DNA from: JAGRAX01 sp041391365
Lineage (GTDB): Bacteria; Bdellovibrionota_G; JALEGL01; JAGRMV01
DNA length: 64,000 bases
Direction of reading: 5' to 3'
Assembly (NCBI GenBank): GCA_041391365.1
Contig: JAWKOC010000001.1
Span: 558,001-622,000, forward strand
The translations under genes and the position numbers were made by a program. Each line of letters starts with the position of its first letter. Positions within the stretch are counted from its first letter, which is position 1. The notes beneath the pieces were generated by a model, which searched no databases, was not told the origin of the DNA, and saw only the letters and a list, made by a program, of their open reading frames with translations. Shown in pieces: positions 17,539 to 27,050 of the stretch.

Positions 17539-19074
17539 ATGAGCCAATCGTTACGATCTTTGATGCTGGCCCTTCGTTCTTGGAGAACAGCCAGTGTGTC
17601 TATTTTGTCCTTTAGTTCAGGCCTACCTTTGGGAATGGTTTGATCGCCATTCCGGATTGGATGAGATCCATTGGAGTCGACATTCGAATTGTCGGCTTAT
17701 TTGCTCTTACGCAACTTCCATGGACATTCAAAATTCTGTGGGCCCCCTTATGGACCGCTATGTGCCACCTTTTTGGGGTCGACGACGAGGATGGGCAGTC
17801 CTTGCTCAAGTTGCGCTGCTGTTTTTCACCATGGCCTTGGCAGGAGTCGAATCTCATCCTGACAGTGCCTGGATCATTGCAGCTTTGGCCTTGTCAATCG
17901 CCATGGCATCGGCCACACAAGACATCGCCTTGGACGCATACACTGTAGATGTTTTGCATGAAAATGAACAAGGGGTCGTGGTCGGTGCAAGAATCGCGCT
18001 CTATCGCGCGGCAGTTGATGGCCGGTGCATTGAGCATCACCTTGGCAGGGCAAATTTCCTGGAAGTGGGTATGTCTTGGTCTTGGACTGCTCTATCTCCC
18101 GATGATTTTTGTGACATGGAAAGCTCCAGAGCCGGAGGAGGAATTGATTTCTCCAAAATCTCTCAAAGAAGCCATTTGGGGACCCTTTCTCGGGTTTCTT
18201 TCCAAACATCGATCCATTGAAATCTTGATTTTTGTTGTTCTTTACAAATTTGGAGACAACCTGGGTCAAGGTCTTTTGCGTCCGTTTTTGATCGACATGG
18301 GATACTCAGCGACCCAAAGGGGGGTAGCTTTGGGAACCATCGGTTTGATTGCGACGCTTTTTGGAACGTTCGTTGGAGGGATCAGCACGACTCTGTTGGG
18401 CCTTGGTCACTGCTTGTGGATTTTCGGATTTTTGCAAATCTTCTCAAACATTGGATACATTTTTTTGGCACAATCCGATGTCAATTTACCTTTGTTTTAT
18501 GGTGCAATGGCTTTTGAAACATTTACACAAGGCTTGGGAACCGGAGCCTTTTCTGTTCTGTTGATTCGCATGACACAGAAAAGATTCTCAGCCACTCAGT
18601 ACGCCTTGTTTTCTAGCCTTTTTGGAGTTGCAAGAGTCTTAGCTGGTCCTTTGAGTGGATTCATGGTGGACGCCATGGGATGGCTAAACTTTTTTTGGGC
18701 CACCGTTGTGGTAGGCGTACCGGGTCTGCTTTTGCTTCATCGTTTTTCACCCTTGGGCGTAAAAGATCCATGCATTGATCTACAAACCAAAGAATCTCGC
18801 TCGTCCTGCAACAACATCGGAAATTGTTACCAGAGGAGTGGTTGGATTTTTGGTGGGTACTGTTTTGATCTCTTTGTGCATGGGATTGCTCAACTACATG
18901 AAAGCTCTACGCACACCCGATATTGAAGCAGATTTCTTCACATCAGTTGTATCTATCTTTTTGCCGTCCAGTGGCGTTGAATGGATACAAACCAGTGGTG
19001 TCTGGATATGTGCAATGGCTGTTGCGTTGATTGCAGCTGCATACAAAGCCGCTCGGGGCAAAAGTCACGGATAA
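17539..19074 (+). pseudogene. AmpG-like major facilitator permease, broken by about four frameshifts
   Basis: Joined pieces give a roughly 510-residue, 12-helix MFS protein of the AmpG group, which imports muropeptides or related sugars. Recognisable parts are SGLPLGMV, IAIPDWMRSIGVDI, WAPLMDRYVPPFWGRRRGW, ATQDIALDAYTVDVL and the C-terminal half from LMAGALSI onward. Frame changes occur near 17638 (T-run), 17752 (C-run), 18009 and 18762 (A-run); three of four are repaired by adding one base to a homopolymer. No segment is lost and hydrophobicity continues across each join. A perfect TTGACA lies at 17479, but the matching -10 is poor. Confidence 0.82.
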
Positions 19075-19088
19075 ATAGAAAGAAAAAT

Positions 19089-20776
19089 ATGAAACAGCTT
19101 TATCAATTTTCCCAAAATGAAGAAGGAAAAATTTCGATCAAAACCAAGCTCAAAGGCTTAGAGTTGATCAACCAAGCCTTGCTCAATAAGGGTACTGCTT
19201 TTTCTCCAAAAGAGAGACAATTGTTCAATTTGAAGGTCTTCTCCCCTATCATCACAGCAACATTGATGAGCAATGTGCTCGGATGTACGAGAACATTTCG
19301 AAGAAAAGTACTTCTTTGGAAAAAATACATCGGATTGATTTCTTTAAAAAGTAGAAATGAAACCCTGTTTTACAAACTATTGATTGAACATTTGGAGGAG
19401 TTTATGCCCATCATTTACACTCCTACGGTTGGACAAGCATGTGAAGAGTTCAGTCATATTTTTCGGCAAAGTCAAAGGGCTTTGGATCACACCGACGACA
19501 AAGGAAGAATCAAGAAGCTTTTGAAAAACATTGCGCAAGACGATATCCGCTTGATTGTTGCTACTGACAATGAAAGTATTTTGGGAATTGGAGATCAAGG
19601 TGCTGGCGGAATTGCCATTTCAGTTGGAAAACTGGCACTATACTGTGTTGCCGCAGGAATTCATCCTCACTACGTTTTACCTATTTCATTGGATGTTGGA
19701 ACCAACAATGAAAAACTGTTGTCTGATCCGCTATATGTCGGATACAAAAAGAAAAGAATTTCAGGTAAAGAATATGATGAATTGACTGCCGAGTTTGTCA
19801 GTGCAGTCAATGAGGTTTTCCCTGGTGTCTTGGTTCAGTGGGAAGATTTCAAAAGCAAAATGCATTTGATGTCCTCGATCGCCACAGAAATGATATTCTT
19901 TCTTTCAACGATGATATTGAAGGTACGGCTGCAGTTGCTGTAGCTGGGCTGATCAATGCATGTAGATATAAGAAAACAAAAATCAAAGATGAACGCATTC
20001 TCATCATTGGTGCGGGAGCCGCGGGAGCAGGAATCGCAAGACTCATTCACTATCGAATGATGAAACAAGGGTTGTCTTCTGAACAAGCAAAATCCAAAAT
20101 CGTTTTGACGGACTCTCAAGGCATGCTTTTGGAGTCCAACATAGATCGACTTGAACCCTACAAGAAAAAATTGGCTTATCCACAGAAAGACTTTGAGAAA
20201 CTTGGAATTTCTAACGAAAATGCTCAAGATCTTTTTGCCGTCGTAAAAGCCTTTTCTCCGACCATTATTGTGGGGACCTCTGGACAACCAGGTGTCATCA
20301 CCAAAGAAATTGTACAATATGCATGCACCTACTGTGAGAATCCTACCATTTTTCCATTCTCCAATCCCACCAGTTTGTCCGAAGCTCACCCCAAAGATTT
20401 GATTGAATGGTCCAAAGGAAAAGTGTTGACGGCTACAGGTTCACCTTTTGATCCAGTGATGTTTGAAGGAAAGCAGTTTACCATTGGTCAAGGAAACAAC
20501 GTATTTGTGTTTCCAGGAATTGGACTTGGAGCCATGATCAATCGATGTAAACTCATTGATCAAGAAATATTTGAACTTTCTGCCCAGGCTTTGGCAGACT
20601 GCGTTTCTCAAGACCAACTCAATCATGGTTGTCTCTTTCCGAGCATTGATCAGTTAAAAACTGTTACTCATTCCATTGTCAAAGCGATTGGACAACATAC
20701 AAAAAACCCTCACATCGAGGCACAACTCAAGGCATGGAACTGGTACCCTGAGTATCCTGAGATTGATATCGGCTAA
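19089..20776 (+). pseudogene. NAD-dependent malic enzyme, split by one frameshift
   Basis: Together the two frames encode about 563 residues of the large MaeA-type malic enzyme, which oxidatively decarboxylates malate to pyruvate. The first part has MPIIYTPTVGQACEEFS, ATDNESILGIGDQGAGG and the catalytic-lysine region SLDVGTNNEKLL; the second has the NAD fold IIGAGAAGAGIARL and FPFSNPTSLSEAHP. The change of frame is at about 19848: adding a T to TTT turns DFKSK into DFQKQNAFDVLDRH, a natural family sequence. ATG 19089 was chosen over upstream in-frame codons that give a Cys-rich, unrelated leader. It follows the AmpG-like gene by 14 bp. Confidence 0.87.
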
Positions 20777-20778
20777 GT

Positions 20779-20807
20779 TTGATTTATCCCTGAAAACCAG
20801 CTAGAAA
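20779..20807 (+). promoter_or_regulatory. Candidate promoter of the IDO-like gene
   Basis: TTGATT and TAGAAA separated by 17 bp. The -10 ends 6 bp before ATG 20814. No ribosome-binding site is visible. Confidence 0.4.
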
Positions 20808-20813
20808 ATTCGT

Positions 20814-21971
20814 ATGAAACTTGATCATACGAATTTGCTGCAATCTTTTCGAATGAGTTCTACACTGGGATTTCTTCCAGAGAATGAACTTCATCCATCT
20901 CAGAACAATCGCGACTGGAGAGAGGTTGAAAAATCGCTTCCGAAACTTCTCAATGCTACAGCATTGCAAGCTTCTATCGATGAATTGGATGCATTCTCTC
21001 TCGAAGGGTTTAAAGATAAATCCATAGAAGAAAAAGAACTGGACATGCGATGTCTTTCCTACATTGCACATGCCTGGCTATGGAATACAAAGGAAAAAGT
21101 GGTAGAAATCCTACCAAAAAAAATAGCCCAGCCTTGGGTCGCCATTGCGCAAGAGCTGGGGAGACCTCCTGTTTTGTCCTACGCATCCTACTGCCTCTAC
21201 AATTGGAAACGTTTTGATCGAGACCAACCACCTTACCTTGGAAACATTGCCATCGAATCCAACTTCCTGGGTGGACGTGATGAAGACTGGTTTATTTTGA
21301 TTCATGTCGATATCGAAGCCCACGCAGGAACTCTATTTCCTCACATGTGTACCATCATGGAATGCTTGCAACATGAGGATAGTATAGCTCTTGAGTCATC
21401 CCTTGCTGCCATCGTACACGCATGGGAAAATATCAATGCAAGCATGAAAAGAATGACCGAACATTGTGATCCCTATATTTATTATACACGAGTGCGTCCC
21501 TATATTTTTGGTTCAAAAAACAATCCTGCCCTGCCCAATGGCCTCATCTACGAAGGATGTTTTGATCACAAAGCTAAGTTTTTTAGAGGTGAGACGGGAG
21601 CACAAAGCAGCATTGTTCCTTCGATGGACGCGTTGTTGGGAATTTCTCACCAAAACGATCCTCTCAAAGAATACCTTATGGAGATGAGAGAATACATGGT
21701 GCCTGCACATCGAAAATTCATTGAATATGTAGAAAAAAATTCATCGTTGAGAGAATTTTTGGAAAAGAAAAAAACATCAAGCTTGATCGAACTGTACAAT
21801 CGTTGCATTGAAGAACTTCACCAGTTTCGTGAAACACATCTTGAGTTTGCTGCAAGTTATATTCATCGACAGGCTCCGCAAAACAACAATGATACTGTCA
21901 TGGGGACCGGTGGCACTCCATTCATGAAATATTTGGCTAAACATAGAGACGAGACTTTGATTCGCTTGTAA
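20814..21971 (+). CDS. Indoleamine 2,3-dioxygenase-like haem dioxygenase
   Basis: A 385-residue protein of the IDO family. Supporting motifs are FRGETGAQSSIVPSMDALLGI (substrate/haem pocket, about residue 260), the proximal-haem histidine region ETHLEFAASYIHRQ (about 340) and the C-terminal GTGGTPFMKYLAKHRDET, all near-diagnostic for IDO. It would open the indole ring of tryptophan or a related indole to N-formylkynurenine. Bacterial members are often of uncertain substrate and low tryptophan affinity, and no other kynurenine gene is nearby, so the substrate is open. It has its own promoter-like element. Confidence 0.88.
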   Translation: MKLDHTNLLQSFRMSSTLGFLPENELHPSQNNRDWREVEKSLPKLLNATALQASIDELDAFSLEGFKDKSIEEKELDMRCLSYIAHAWLWNTKEKVVEILPKKIAQPWVAIAQELGRPPVLSYASYCLYNWKRFDRDQPPYLGNIAIESNFLGGRDEDWFILIHVDIEAHAGTLFPHMCTIMECLQHEDSIALESSLAAIVHAWENINASMKRMTEHCDPYIYYTRVRPYIFGSKNNPALPNGLIYEGCFDHKAKFFRGETGAQSSIVPSMDALLGISHQNDPLKEYLMEMREYMVPAHRKFIEYVEKNSSLREFLEKKKTSSLIELYNRCIEELHQFRETHLEFAASYIHRQAPQNNNDTVMGTGGTPFMKYLAKHRDETLIRL

Positions 21972-22083
21972 GAACAGCATTTTTGTAAGTGCTTGATTTT
22001 ACTTAGCACCGAACACTGTAGTGAGTGTTTTATATAAATTTATATTATAAATCGCTAAATATTTTAAATTTGAATTATGGGTG

Positions 22084-22141
22084 AACCTCGGGTTTACTAC
22101 TTCTATCACTAAGGAGGGCATTGGGGGAAATGTCCGAGGTT
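22084..22141. other. 8-bp inverted repeat in the IDO-CysZ intergenic region
   Basis: aacctcgg at 22084 and ccgaggtt at 22134 could pair across a 42-base loop. The surrounding 185 bp between the convergent IDO and CysZ-like genes is otherwise AT-rich (22025-22075) and holds no credible gene. It may be a termination or small RNA region; support is weak. Confidence 0.2.
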
Positions 22142-22157
22142 GGAGAACGAGGGGTCT

Positions 22158-22949
22158 CTATTCTAGGGGGAACTTTTCTAAGACAAGCAGCCTTTTACCA
22201 AAATGGCTGCTGTGTCCAACCAACAATACCGGAAACATGACGAATCCTGCCAGAGGAATCAAGGCAAAAATCCCAAGACCCACCAAATAAAATACATTTT
22301 TTCGAGCCCATAAGAGTCTTTTTCTCACTGACCACTGTAGGGTACTCATGGAATAGTCACTCACCATATACCCAAACCAAATGCAGGCTGCCAAAGGAGC
22401 CATGATCAAGGAAATCATCGGGCCGATGCCTGGCAAAATGGTAACCACCCATGCAAATGCTACAATCGCAAGCAATACGACTTCCTTGATGAATTCGCGA
22501 AAAACAGGAGTGATCCATTTTTTCCATGACGATGGGTCGTCTATATTTTGATAACAGACTCCTTGTTCCTTCATCGTGGTATAAGATACATTTTCCCAAA
22601 ACCAAGAACACAGCAAATTGGATACGAGATAAGGGACTGTCAGACCCGCAGTTAGCAAAATAAGGCTACTCAACATCCAGCTCACACCTTTTGCACCAAA
22701 CACCAGTATCTTTTTCCACCAGATCAAACTCTCCGTTTCTGTTGTCACCCCCCACAGCTCCAAAAACCAATGAGCAAACCAATCCTGAAAATCGGAAAAA
22801 AAGACAAGAGAAACCGACAAGGTCAAAAAGAAAATCAATATTGACAGTACAACCGGAAGGATCGTTCGATTTCGTATACGGGGGCTTTGCCGTAAAGACG
22901 TCCACCCTTCTTTGATCGCAAACAAACCATCAAAAAAATGAAGCCTCAT
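22158..22949 (-). CDS. EI24/CysZ family membrane protein
   Basis: A 263-residue inner-membrane protein with about four or five hydrophobic segments. The opening DGLFAIKEGWTSLRQSPRI and the segment VTILPGIGPMISLIMAPLAA followed by a conserved aromatic region match the EI24/CysZ family; CysZ itself takes up sulfate in enterobacteria, but distant members are unassigned. The open frame extends upstream to 23054, but ATG 22949 overlaps the DUF423 gene stop as ATGA, which is the natural operon start. It is the last gene of a ZIP-DUF423-CysZ operon. Confidence 0.82.
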   Translation of the reverse strand: MRLHFFDGLFAIKEGWTSLRQSPRIRNRTILPVVLSILIFFLTLSVSLVFFSDFQDWFAHWFLELWGVTTETESLIWWKKILVFGAKGVSWMLSSLILLTAGLTVPYLVSNLLCSWFWENVSYTTMKEQGVCYQNIDDPSSWKKWITPVFREFIKEVVLLAIVAFAWVVTILPGIGPMISLIMAPLAACIWFGYMVSDYSMSTLQWSVRKRLLWARKNVFYLVGLGIFALIPLAGFVMFPVLLVGHSSHFGKRLLVLEKFPLE

Positions 22950-23320
22950 GAAAACTCCGATCGAAGAGTTTTCCATGCCATCAATAGCCAAGAAACAAGC
23001 AAAACCGTGCCTCCCAAAGGAGTGACATAGGCTAACCATCTTTGACTCGTCCAAACATAGAGATAAAGAGATCCAGAAAAAAGAAATACCCCACCAAGCA
23101 TCAGCAAAAACTCCGTCGTAGAATTATGATTTTGCCGCTGAGTCAATCCGACCACCATGAGCCCCAAGGCATGAACAATATGATAGAATACGGCTGTCTG
23201 GTACGTTTCATACATAGGAAGTGAAACAACCTGCTTGATTCCGTGAGCACCAAAGGCTCCCATCAAAACCCCGAAAAACATCAAGACAAATCCAATCCCC
23301 ATTTGCCTCGAAGAAGTCAT
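22946..23320 (-). CDS. DUF423 family small membrane protein
   Basis: A 124-residue protein with four hydrophobic helices. GVLMGAFGAHGIK near the start, YQTAVFYHIVHALGL in the middle and SGSLYLYVWTSQRWLAYVTPLGG near the end are the family hallmarks (YgdD-like). Function not established. Start and stop both overlap the neighbouring genes by ATGA, so translation is coupled with the ZIP transporter before it and the CysZ-like gene after it. Confidence 0.88.
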   Translation of the reverse strand: MTSSRQMGIGFVLMFFGVLMGAFGAHGIKQVVSLPMYETYQTAVFYHIVHALGLMVVGLTQRQNHNSTTEFLLMLGGVFLFSGSLYLYVWTSQRWLAYVTPLGGTVLLVSWLLMAWKTLRSEFS

Positions 23321-24069
23321 GCACCATGGCCCTCAAACAAAAGCTTTGACACAAAAAGAAGAGTAAGGCCCAAAACAAATGCAAAGAAGTGAAGCAAATT
23401 GTGCTTAAAACTTTCATGCTTGTTGATTTCAGGAATCAAATCTACAGCACCAATATAAATAAAATTTCCTGCCGTGAAAGGGAGCAAAAAAATCCAATTG
23501 AGATCTTTTGAAGACAGGTAAACGATCAGGCATCCCAAAGGAAAGCTCAAGGAAGAAGCAACATTGAACAAAATGGCTTTTGAGCGACTCCACCCTCCAT
23601 GCAAAAGCACACCAAAATCCCCGAGCTCTTGGGGCAACTCATGCATCAGCGCAGCGAAACAAGTAAACCACCCTACCCGATGATCCACCAAAAAACTTCC
23701 GGCTACAGCCATGCCACCAATCAAATTGTGGACCGTATCAGATACCAACACCATGTACGTGAGTGGCTTGTGATGCTCATGTCCAGGTCGATGACAGTGA
23801 TGCCATTGCAACAGTTGCTCTAGAATCATAAAACTACAAAAACCAACCAACACCCAAACAAACAAACTCACACTCGAATCCATTTGTTCCATGGCTTCAG
23901 GAAGCAAATGGAAAAAAGCGCCACCAATCAATGTTCCAGCCGAAAATGCGACCAGAGTCAAAATGCTTTTTCGAACCCATTGATCAGGGACAAAATACGA
24001 GAAGCCTCCCAAAAATGCGACCATGATCATGATCAAAGAGGAAAGAAAAAGAGATATTTCAATACTCAT
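23317..24069 (-). CDS. ZIP family divalent metal transporter
   Basis: A 250-residue, roughly eight-helix inner-membrane importer of zinc or other divalent metals. Helix IV carries DTVHNLIGGMAVAG and helix V carries AALMHELPQELGDFGVL; the histidines, asparagine and glutamates in these form the binuclear metal site of the ZIP family. A His-rich loop (WHHCHRPGHEHH, about residue 90) precedes helix IV. A GGAG box stands before the ATG at 24069. First gene of a three-gene operon. Confidence 0.92.
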   Translation of the reverse strand: MSIEISLFLSSLIMIMVAFLGGFSYFVPDQWVRKSILTLVAFSAGTLIGGAFFHLLPEAMEQMDSSVSLFVWVLVGFCSFMILEQLLQWHHCHRPGHEHHKPLTYMVLVSDTVHNLIGGMAVAGSFLVDHRVGWFTCFAALMHELPQELGDFGVLLHGGWSRSKAILFNVASSLSFPLGCLIVYLSSKDLNWIFLLPFTAGNFIYIGAVDLIPEINKHESFKHNLLHFFAFVLGLTLLFVSKLLFEGHGA

Positions 24070-24094
24070 GTTGCTCCGCCCTTGGCTGTCTCAT

Positions 24095-24128
24095 AAAAAA
24101 AAGGGCCTTAAATTACTTCAAGGCCCTT
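24095..24128 (-). terminator. Intrinsic terminator of the OmpA-like gene
   Basis: On the minus strand AAGGGCCTT and AAGGCCCTT form a perfect 9-bp stem (24101-24109 with 24120-24128) around a 10-base loop, followed by a run of eight T (24102 to 24095). It lies about 30 bp past the OmpA stop and ahead of the ZIP operon. Confidence 0.85.
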
Positions 24129-24156
24129 TACAACTATCAAAAAGTCTTGTTTTTGA

Positions 24157-25386
24157 CTAATCAATCCATTCCAATTCTACACGGCGATTTTTTTCTCGAC
24201 CGGCAGGAAGAGAATTGTCTTCTCGAGGTACCTGAGGTCCATATCCAACTGCAGTCAATTGTTCTTCGTTGACTCCATGTTCGATCAAATAGCTTCGTAC
24301 AGACTCTGCTCGACTTTGAGACAAGCTCAAGTTGTAATTGGCATCTCCAGAATTGTCAGTGTGCCCTTGAACTTCAACTTTTACCTTTGGATATTTCTTG
24401 AGCTCCTCTGCTACTTCATCAAGAACTTTTTTCGCACCCTGAGTCAATTCGGTACTATTAAACTCAAAAGTCACACCTTCCAAAACACCTCTGGCTTTGC
24501 TTGCCAACGGACACCCTTTTGCATCTACTTCAATACCCTTTTCTGTAGAAGGACATTGATCAATGCCATTGGGAACTCCATCTACGTCTGAGTCCAAAGC
24601 ACAACCTTTGGAATCGACTTCAGCACCTGCTACTGTATCGGGGCATTTGTCTTTTTCATTGAGAACTCCATCGCTATCATGGTCATTTGCATTTTTTTCT
24701 TCGGTGGCAAAAGGACATCCTTGGGCATCAACGTCTTCGCCTTTTTTGGTACCAGGGCATTGATCTTGGTCGTCAGCGACTCCATCCTTGTCTTTGTCTT
24801 GTACTTTTTGAGCTTGTTCCTTCTTTTCCCCTTTGCCAAAAAGAAAAAACAATCCAGCCATAACCTCTGCATTGTTTTCCCAATCAGAAACATAGGTGTC
24901 ATCATCGACTTTTACTCCAATGTATCTTCCTTCGATTCGAAAACCTGCATTTTCACCTGCAAAAAAGCGCACGCCAAGACCACCGTTAACCCCAACATCA
25001 AATTGAGAGTTCATGGTAGGTGAATCGACTCTCTCGATACCCACACCTGCAGTGACAAACGGTCGCAATGATTTTCCAGGAAAAAAATTGTAGAGAACGT
25101 TCAAACGATAGGCATCCAAATCAAGTTTTTCACCAGAAAATGGTGCAGCATTTTTGGTCTCGTCAAACGCACGTTGAGCTGAAAACTCTGCACTGACTTC
25201 ATCGGTAAAAAAGTATCCCAAACGAAGTCCTACAAGAGGTCCCTCGTCAGCCCCAACAGAGCCATAATTGTCTGGAAAAGAAAATCCAAAATATGGACTT
25301 AACTCAGTTTTTCCTTCCGTGGATGCGTTGGCTACGCTCACACCGAAAGCCATACACAATGCTAAAACAATTTTTTTAACGTTCAT
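24157..25386 (-). CDS. OmpA/OprF-like outer membrane protein with thrombospondin type 3 repeats
   Basis: A 409-residue outer-membrane protein. Residues 1-21 are a signal peptide ending ANA; residues about 30-190 form an OmpA-type beta-barrel; residues 200-290 are three Asp-rich calcium-binding type 3 repeats (DKDKDGVADDQDQCP, DHDSDGVLNEKDKCP, DSDVDGVPNGIDQCP); residues 300-409 are the OmpA C-terminal domain (VQGHTDNSG, LSQSRAESVRSYL, NRRVELEW) that binds peptidoglycan. It anchors the outer membrane to the wall. An AAGGA box precedes the ATG. A strong terminator follows. Confidence 0.95.
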   Translation of the reverse strand: MNVKKIVLALCMAFGVSVANASTEGKTELSPYFGFSFPDNYGSVGADEGPLVGLRLGYFFTDEVSAEFSAQRAFDETKNAAPFSGEKLDLDAYRLNVLYNFFPGKSLRPFVTAGVGIERVDSPTMNSQFDVGVNGGLGVRFFAGENAGFRIEGRYIGVKVDDDTYVSDWENNAEVMAGLFFLFGKGEKKEQAQKVQDKDKDGVADDQDQCPGTKKGEDVDAQGCPFATEEKNANDHDSDGVLNEKDKCPDTVAGAEVDSKGCALDSDVDGVPNGIDQCPSTEKGIEVDAKGCPLASKARGVLEGVTFEFNSTELTQGAKKVLDEVAEELKKYPKVKVEVQGHTDNSGDANYNLSLSQSRAESVRSYLIEHGVNEEQLTAVGYGPQVPREDNSLPAGREKNRRVELEWID

Positions 25387-25423
25387 GATGATTTCCTTGG
25401 TTTGGGTTCATTTTGTCAAAATG

Positions 25424-26155
25424 TTACAAAAAGCTTACGGACAATCCGAGTTGGGTTGTTGTATCTACTTTCTTCCTACCTGTTACCGGTTGATTGTCAA
25501 ATCGGATGGCAAAACCGGCTTGAAGAGCTACTTTTTCCGTGATGCTTACGTTCAGAGCACTCAATGTGTTGATACGAACGTCTTTCCCTTGCTTTACGTT
25601 GAACAACGATTCTACATCTTGTGTAAAGTACGCGGTTTTGGAAAAGTTGTATCGATACTGCAAGAACGTACGAGCCGCATAAATATTTGCGTCGGGCTCG
25701 GGTAGTCTTTCTTCACGAGTAAAGTCGAAACCTGCCTCATATTGAAATTTGTGCAAATCATTTTCAAACACCAAGTGTGCCAAACCCGCAGAACCACCAT
25801 AACGTAACTCAAAACCTGCAGGGCGATCAGCACCAATTTTTGAGAGTGCATAGACTGAAAAATGATCATCGATAAATCGATCATAACGGAAAATGGTGTT
25901 CCAGTTGTTGGTGTTGGTGGTCGTCACGCCTGCCGACTTGGCTCGACCATAGGCCCCATTTCCAGTCCATGAAATTTTATTGTTGTCATGTTTGTAAGAA
26001 ATCGCCGAATTGCCTCCGAAGGTTTGGTTGACGGCGTTTCCGCTGTTAAGAACAGCACTGAAACCAGCATTGGCTTGCCATTGGTCGTCTTCTGCCTGAG
26101 CTGATGCGTTAAAAAACAAGATCGAAATACTGATAAGATAAGCTATTTTTTTCAT
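25424..26155 (-). CDS. DUF481 family outer membrane protein
   Basis: A 243-residue protein with a signal peptide ending ASAQA and a beta-barrel-like remainder rich in alternating aromatic and polar residues. The C-terminal part (ALNVSITEKVALQAGF ... DNQP ... KKVDTTTQLGLSVSF, ending in Phe-Leu) matches the DUF481 family that includes the salt-induced protein YdiY. The open frame runs up to 26443, but ATG 26155 begins a proper signal peptide. Located 37 bp upstream of the OmpA-like gene on the same strand, so they may share a transcript. Confidence 0.85.
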   Translation of the reverse strand: MKKIAYLISISILFFNASAQAEDDQWQANAGFSAVLNSGNAVNQTFGGNSAISYKHDNNKISWTGNGAYGRAKSAGVTTTNTNNWNTIFRYDRFIDDHFSVYALSKIGADRPAGFELRYGGSAGLAHLVFENDLHKFQYEAGFDFTREERLPEPDANIYAARTFLQYRYNFSKTAYFTQDVESLFNVKQGKDVRINTLSALNVSITEKVALQAGFAIRFDNQPVTGRKKVDTTTQLGLSVSFL

Positions 26156-26256
26156 GAAACGCCATTTACCAACGATGAGCTCCATGATCAAGAAAAAGAC
26201 AAATTTTGATGTACACAGCATGGGAAGCTTGGGTTCTTTCTCAAGATGGTGGTAAA

Positions 26257-26625
26257 ATGAAAAAAGTGGATATATCCATCGACACAGAAGCACTAAAAAA
26301 AATCGAAGCCATCGGTGGCAGAACTTTGGTTGCGAAGATGATCGATGTTTTTTTGATAGGTGCCGTGGACAAACATCAAAAGCTTTCTTCTTTGAATTTG
26401 CAGGAACCTGACTCCATGCTCCACGAAATTGAAATGATTTCACATACCCTCAAATCCAGTGCAGCTTATTTGGGGTTGAATGAATTGGGAAGGCAATCTC
26501 ATTTGGTCGAAATGCAATCCACTGAAAAGAAAGTCGACGCGCTACAAGTTTCTGTTCCTACACTTGCAGCTACTTTGCAAGCTTCTGTAGAGGCTCTGAA
26601 ACAGCTGCGAAAGGCCTACTCATGA
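26257..26625 (+). CDS. Histidine phosphotransfer (Hpt) domain protein
   Basis: A 122-residue four-helix protein. The phospho-accepting histidine lies in SHTLKSSAAYLGL (about residue 68), the classic Hpt motif. It should shuttle phosphate between a hybrid kinase and a response regulator. The frame is open from 26206, but ATG 26257 has GGTGG four bases upstream. Its stop overlaps the start of the CheY-like gene (ATGA), so the two proteins probably work together. Confidence 0.88.
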   Translation: MKKVDISIDTEALKKIEAIGGRTLVAKMIDVFLIGAVDKHQKLSSLNLQEPDSMLHEIEMISHTLKSSAAYLGLNELGRQSHLVEMQSTEKKVDALQVSVPTLAATLQASVEALKQLRKAYS

Positions 26626-26999
26626 AAAACATTGTTGTCATTGAGGACAACTTGGACAATCAACTTCTGGTTCAAGCCATCTTGGAAAAAAAATACCATG
26701 TGAGCTGCTTTGAATCGGGATTAAGTGCCTACGAATACATGTTGGATTGTCCACCTGACATCATGTTGCTCGACATTTCCCTGCCCGAAATGGACGGGCC
26801 AGAGGTTCTGGCTTTGGTCCGCAGCTCTAATTCATTGCGTCACATACCCGCCATTGCTCTCACGGCGCACGCAATGACAGGAGACCGTGAAAAGTTTTTG
26901 TCCATGGGTTTTCAGGCTTATTTGTCCAAGCCCATTTTGGATGAGGGTGTTCTCTACGACGCAATCGAGAAAACATTGAAATCAAAAAGAGATTTGTGA
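26622..26999 (+). CDS. CheY-like single-domain response regulator
   Basis: A 125-residue receiver: acidic pair in IEDN, phospho-acceptor Asp in LLDISLPEMDG (about residue 52), switch residue in ALTAHA and lysine in SKPI. No output domain, as in phosphorelay intermediates. Overlaps the Hpt gene by ATGA; a kinase gene follows after 51 bp. Confidence 0.92.
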   Translation: MKNIVVIEDNLDNQLLVQAILEKKYHVSCFESGLSAYEYMLDCPPDIMLLDISLPEMDGPEVLALVRSSNSLRHIPAIALTAHAMTGDREKFLSMGFQAYLSKPILDEGVLYDAIEKTLKSKRDL

Positions 27000-27050
27000 T
27001 CAAAGAGGGAATCTCTTATAATAGGAAAATCCCTTCAATCACGATACGCC

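Noticed and set aside
17539..20776. Programmed ribosomal frameshifting as an explanation for the split genes
   Set aside because: Breaks occur in many unrelated families, sometimes several per gene, in varied runs without slippery-sequence and stem context. Sequence error or mutation is far simpler.
22081..22290. Short plus-strand reading frame between IDO and CysZ
   Set aside because: It lies mostly opposite the end of the CysZ-like gene and shows no recognisable features.
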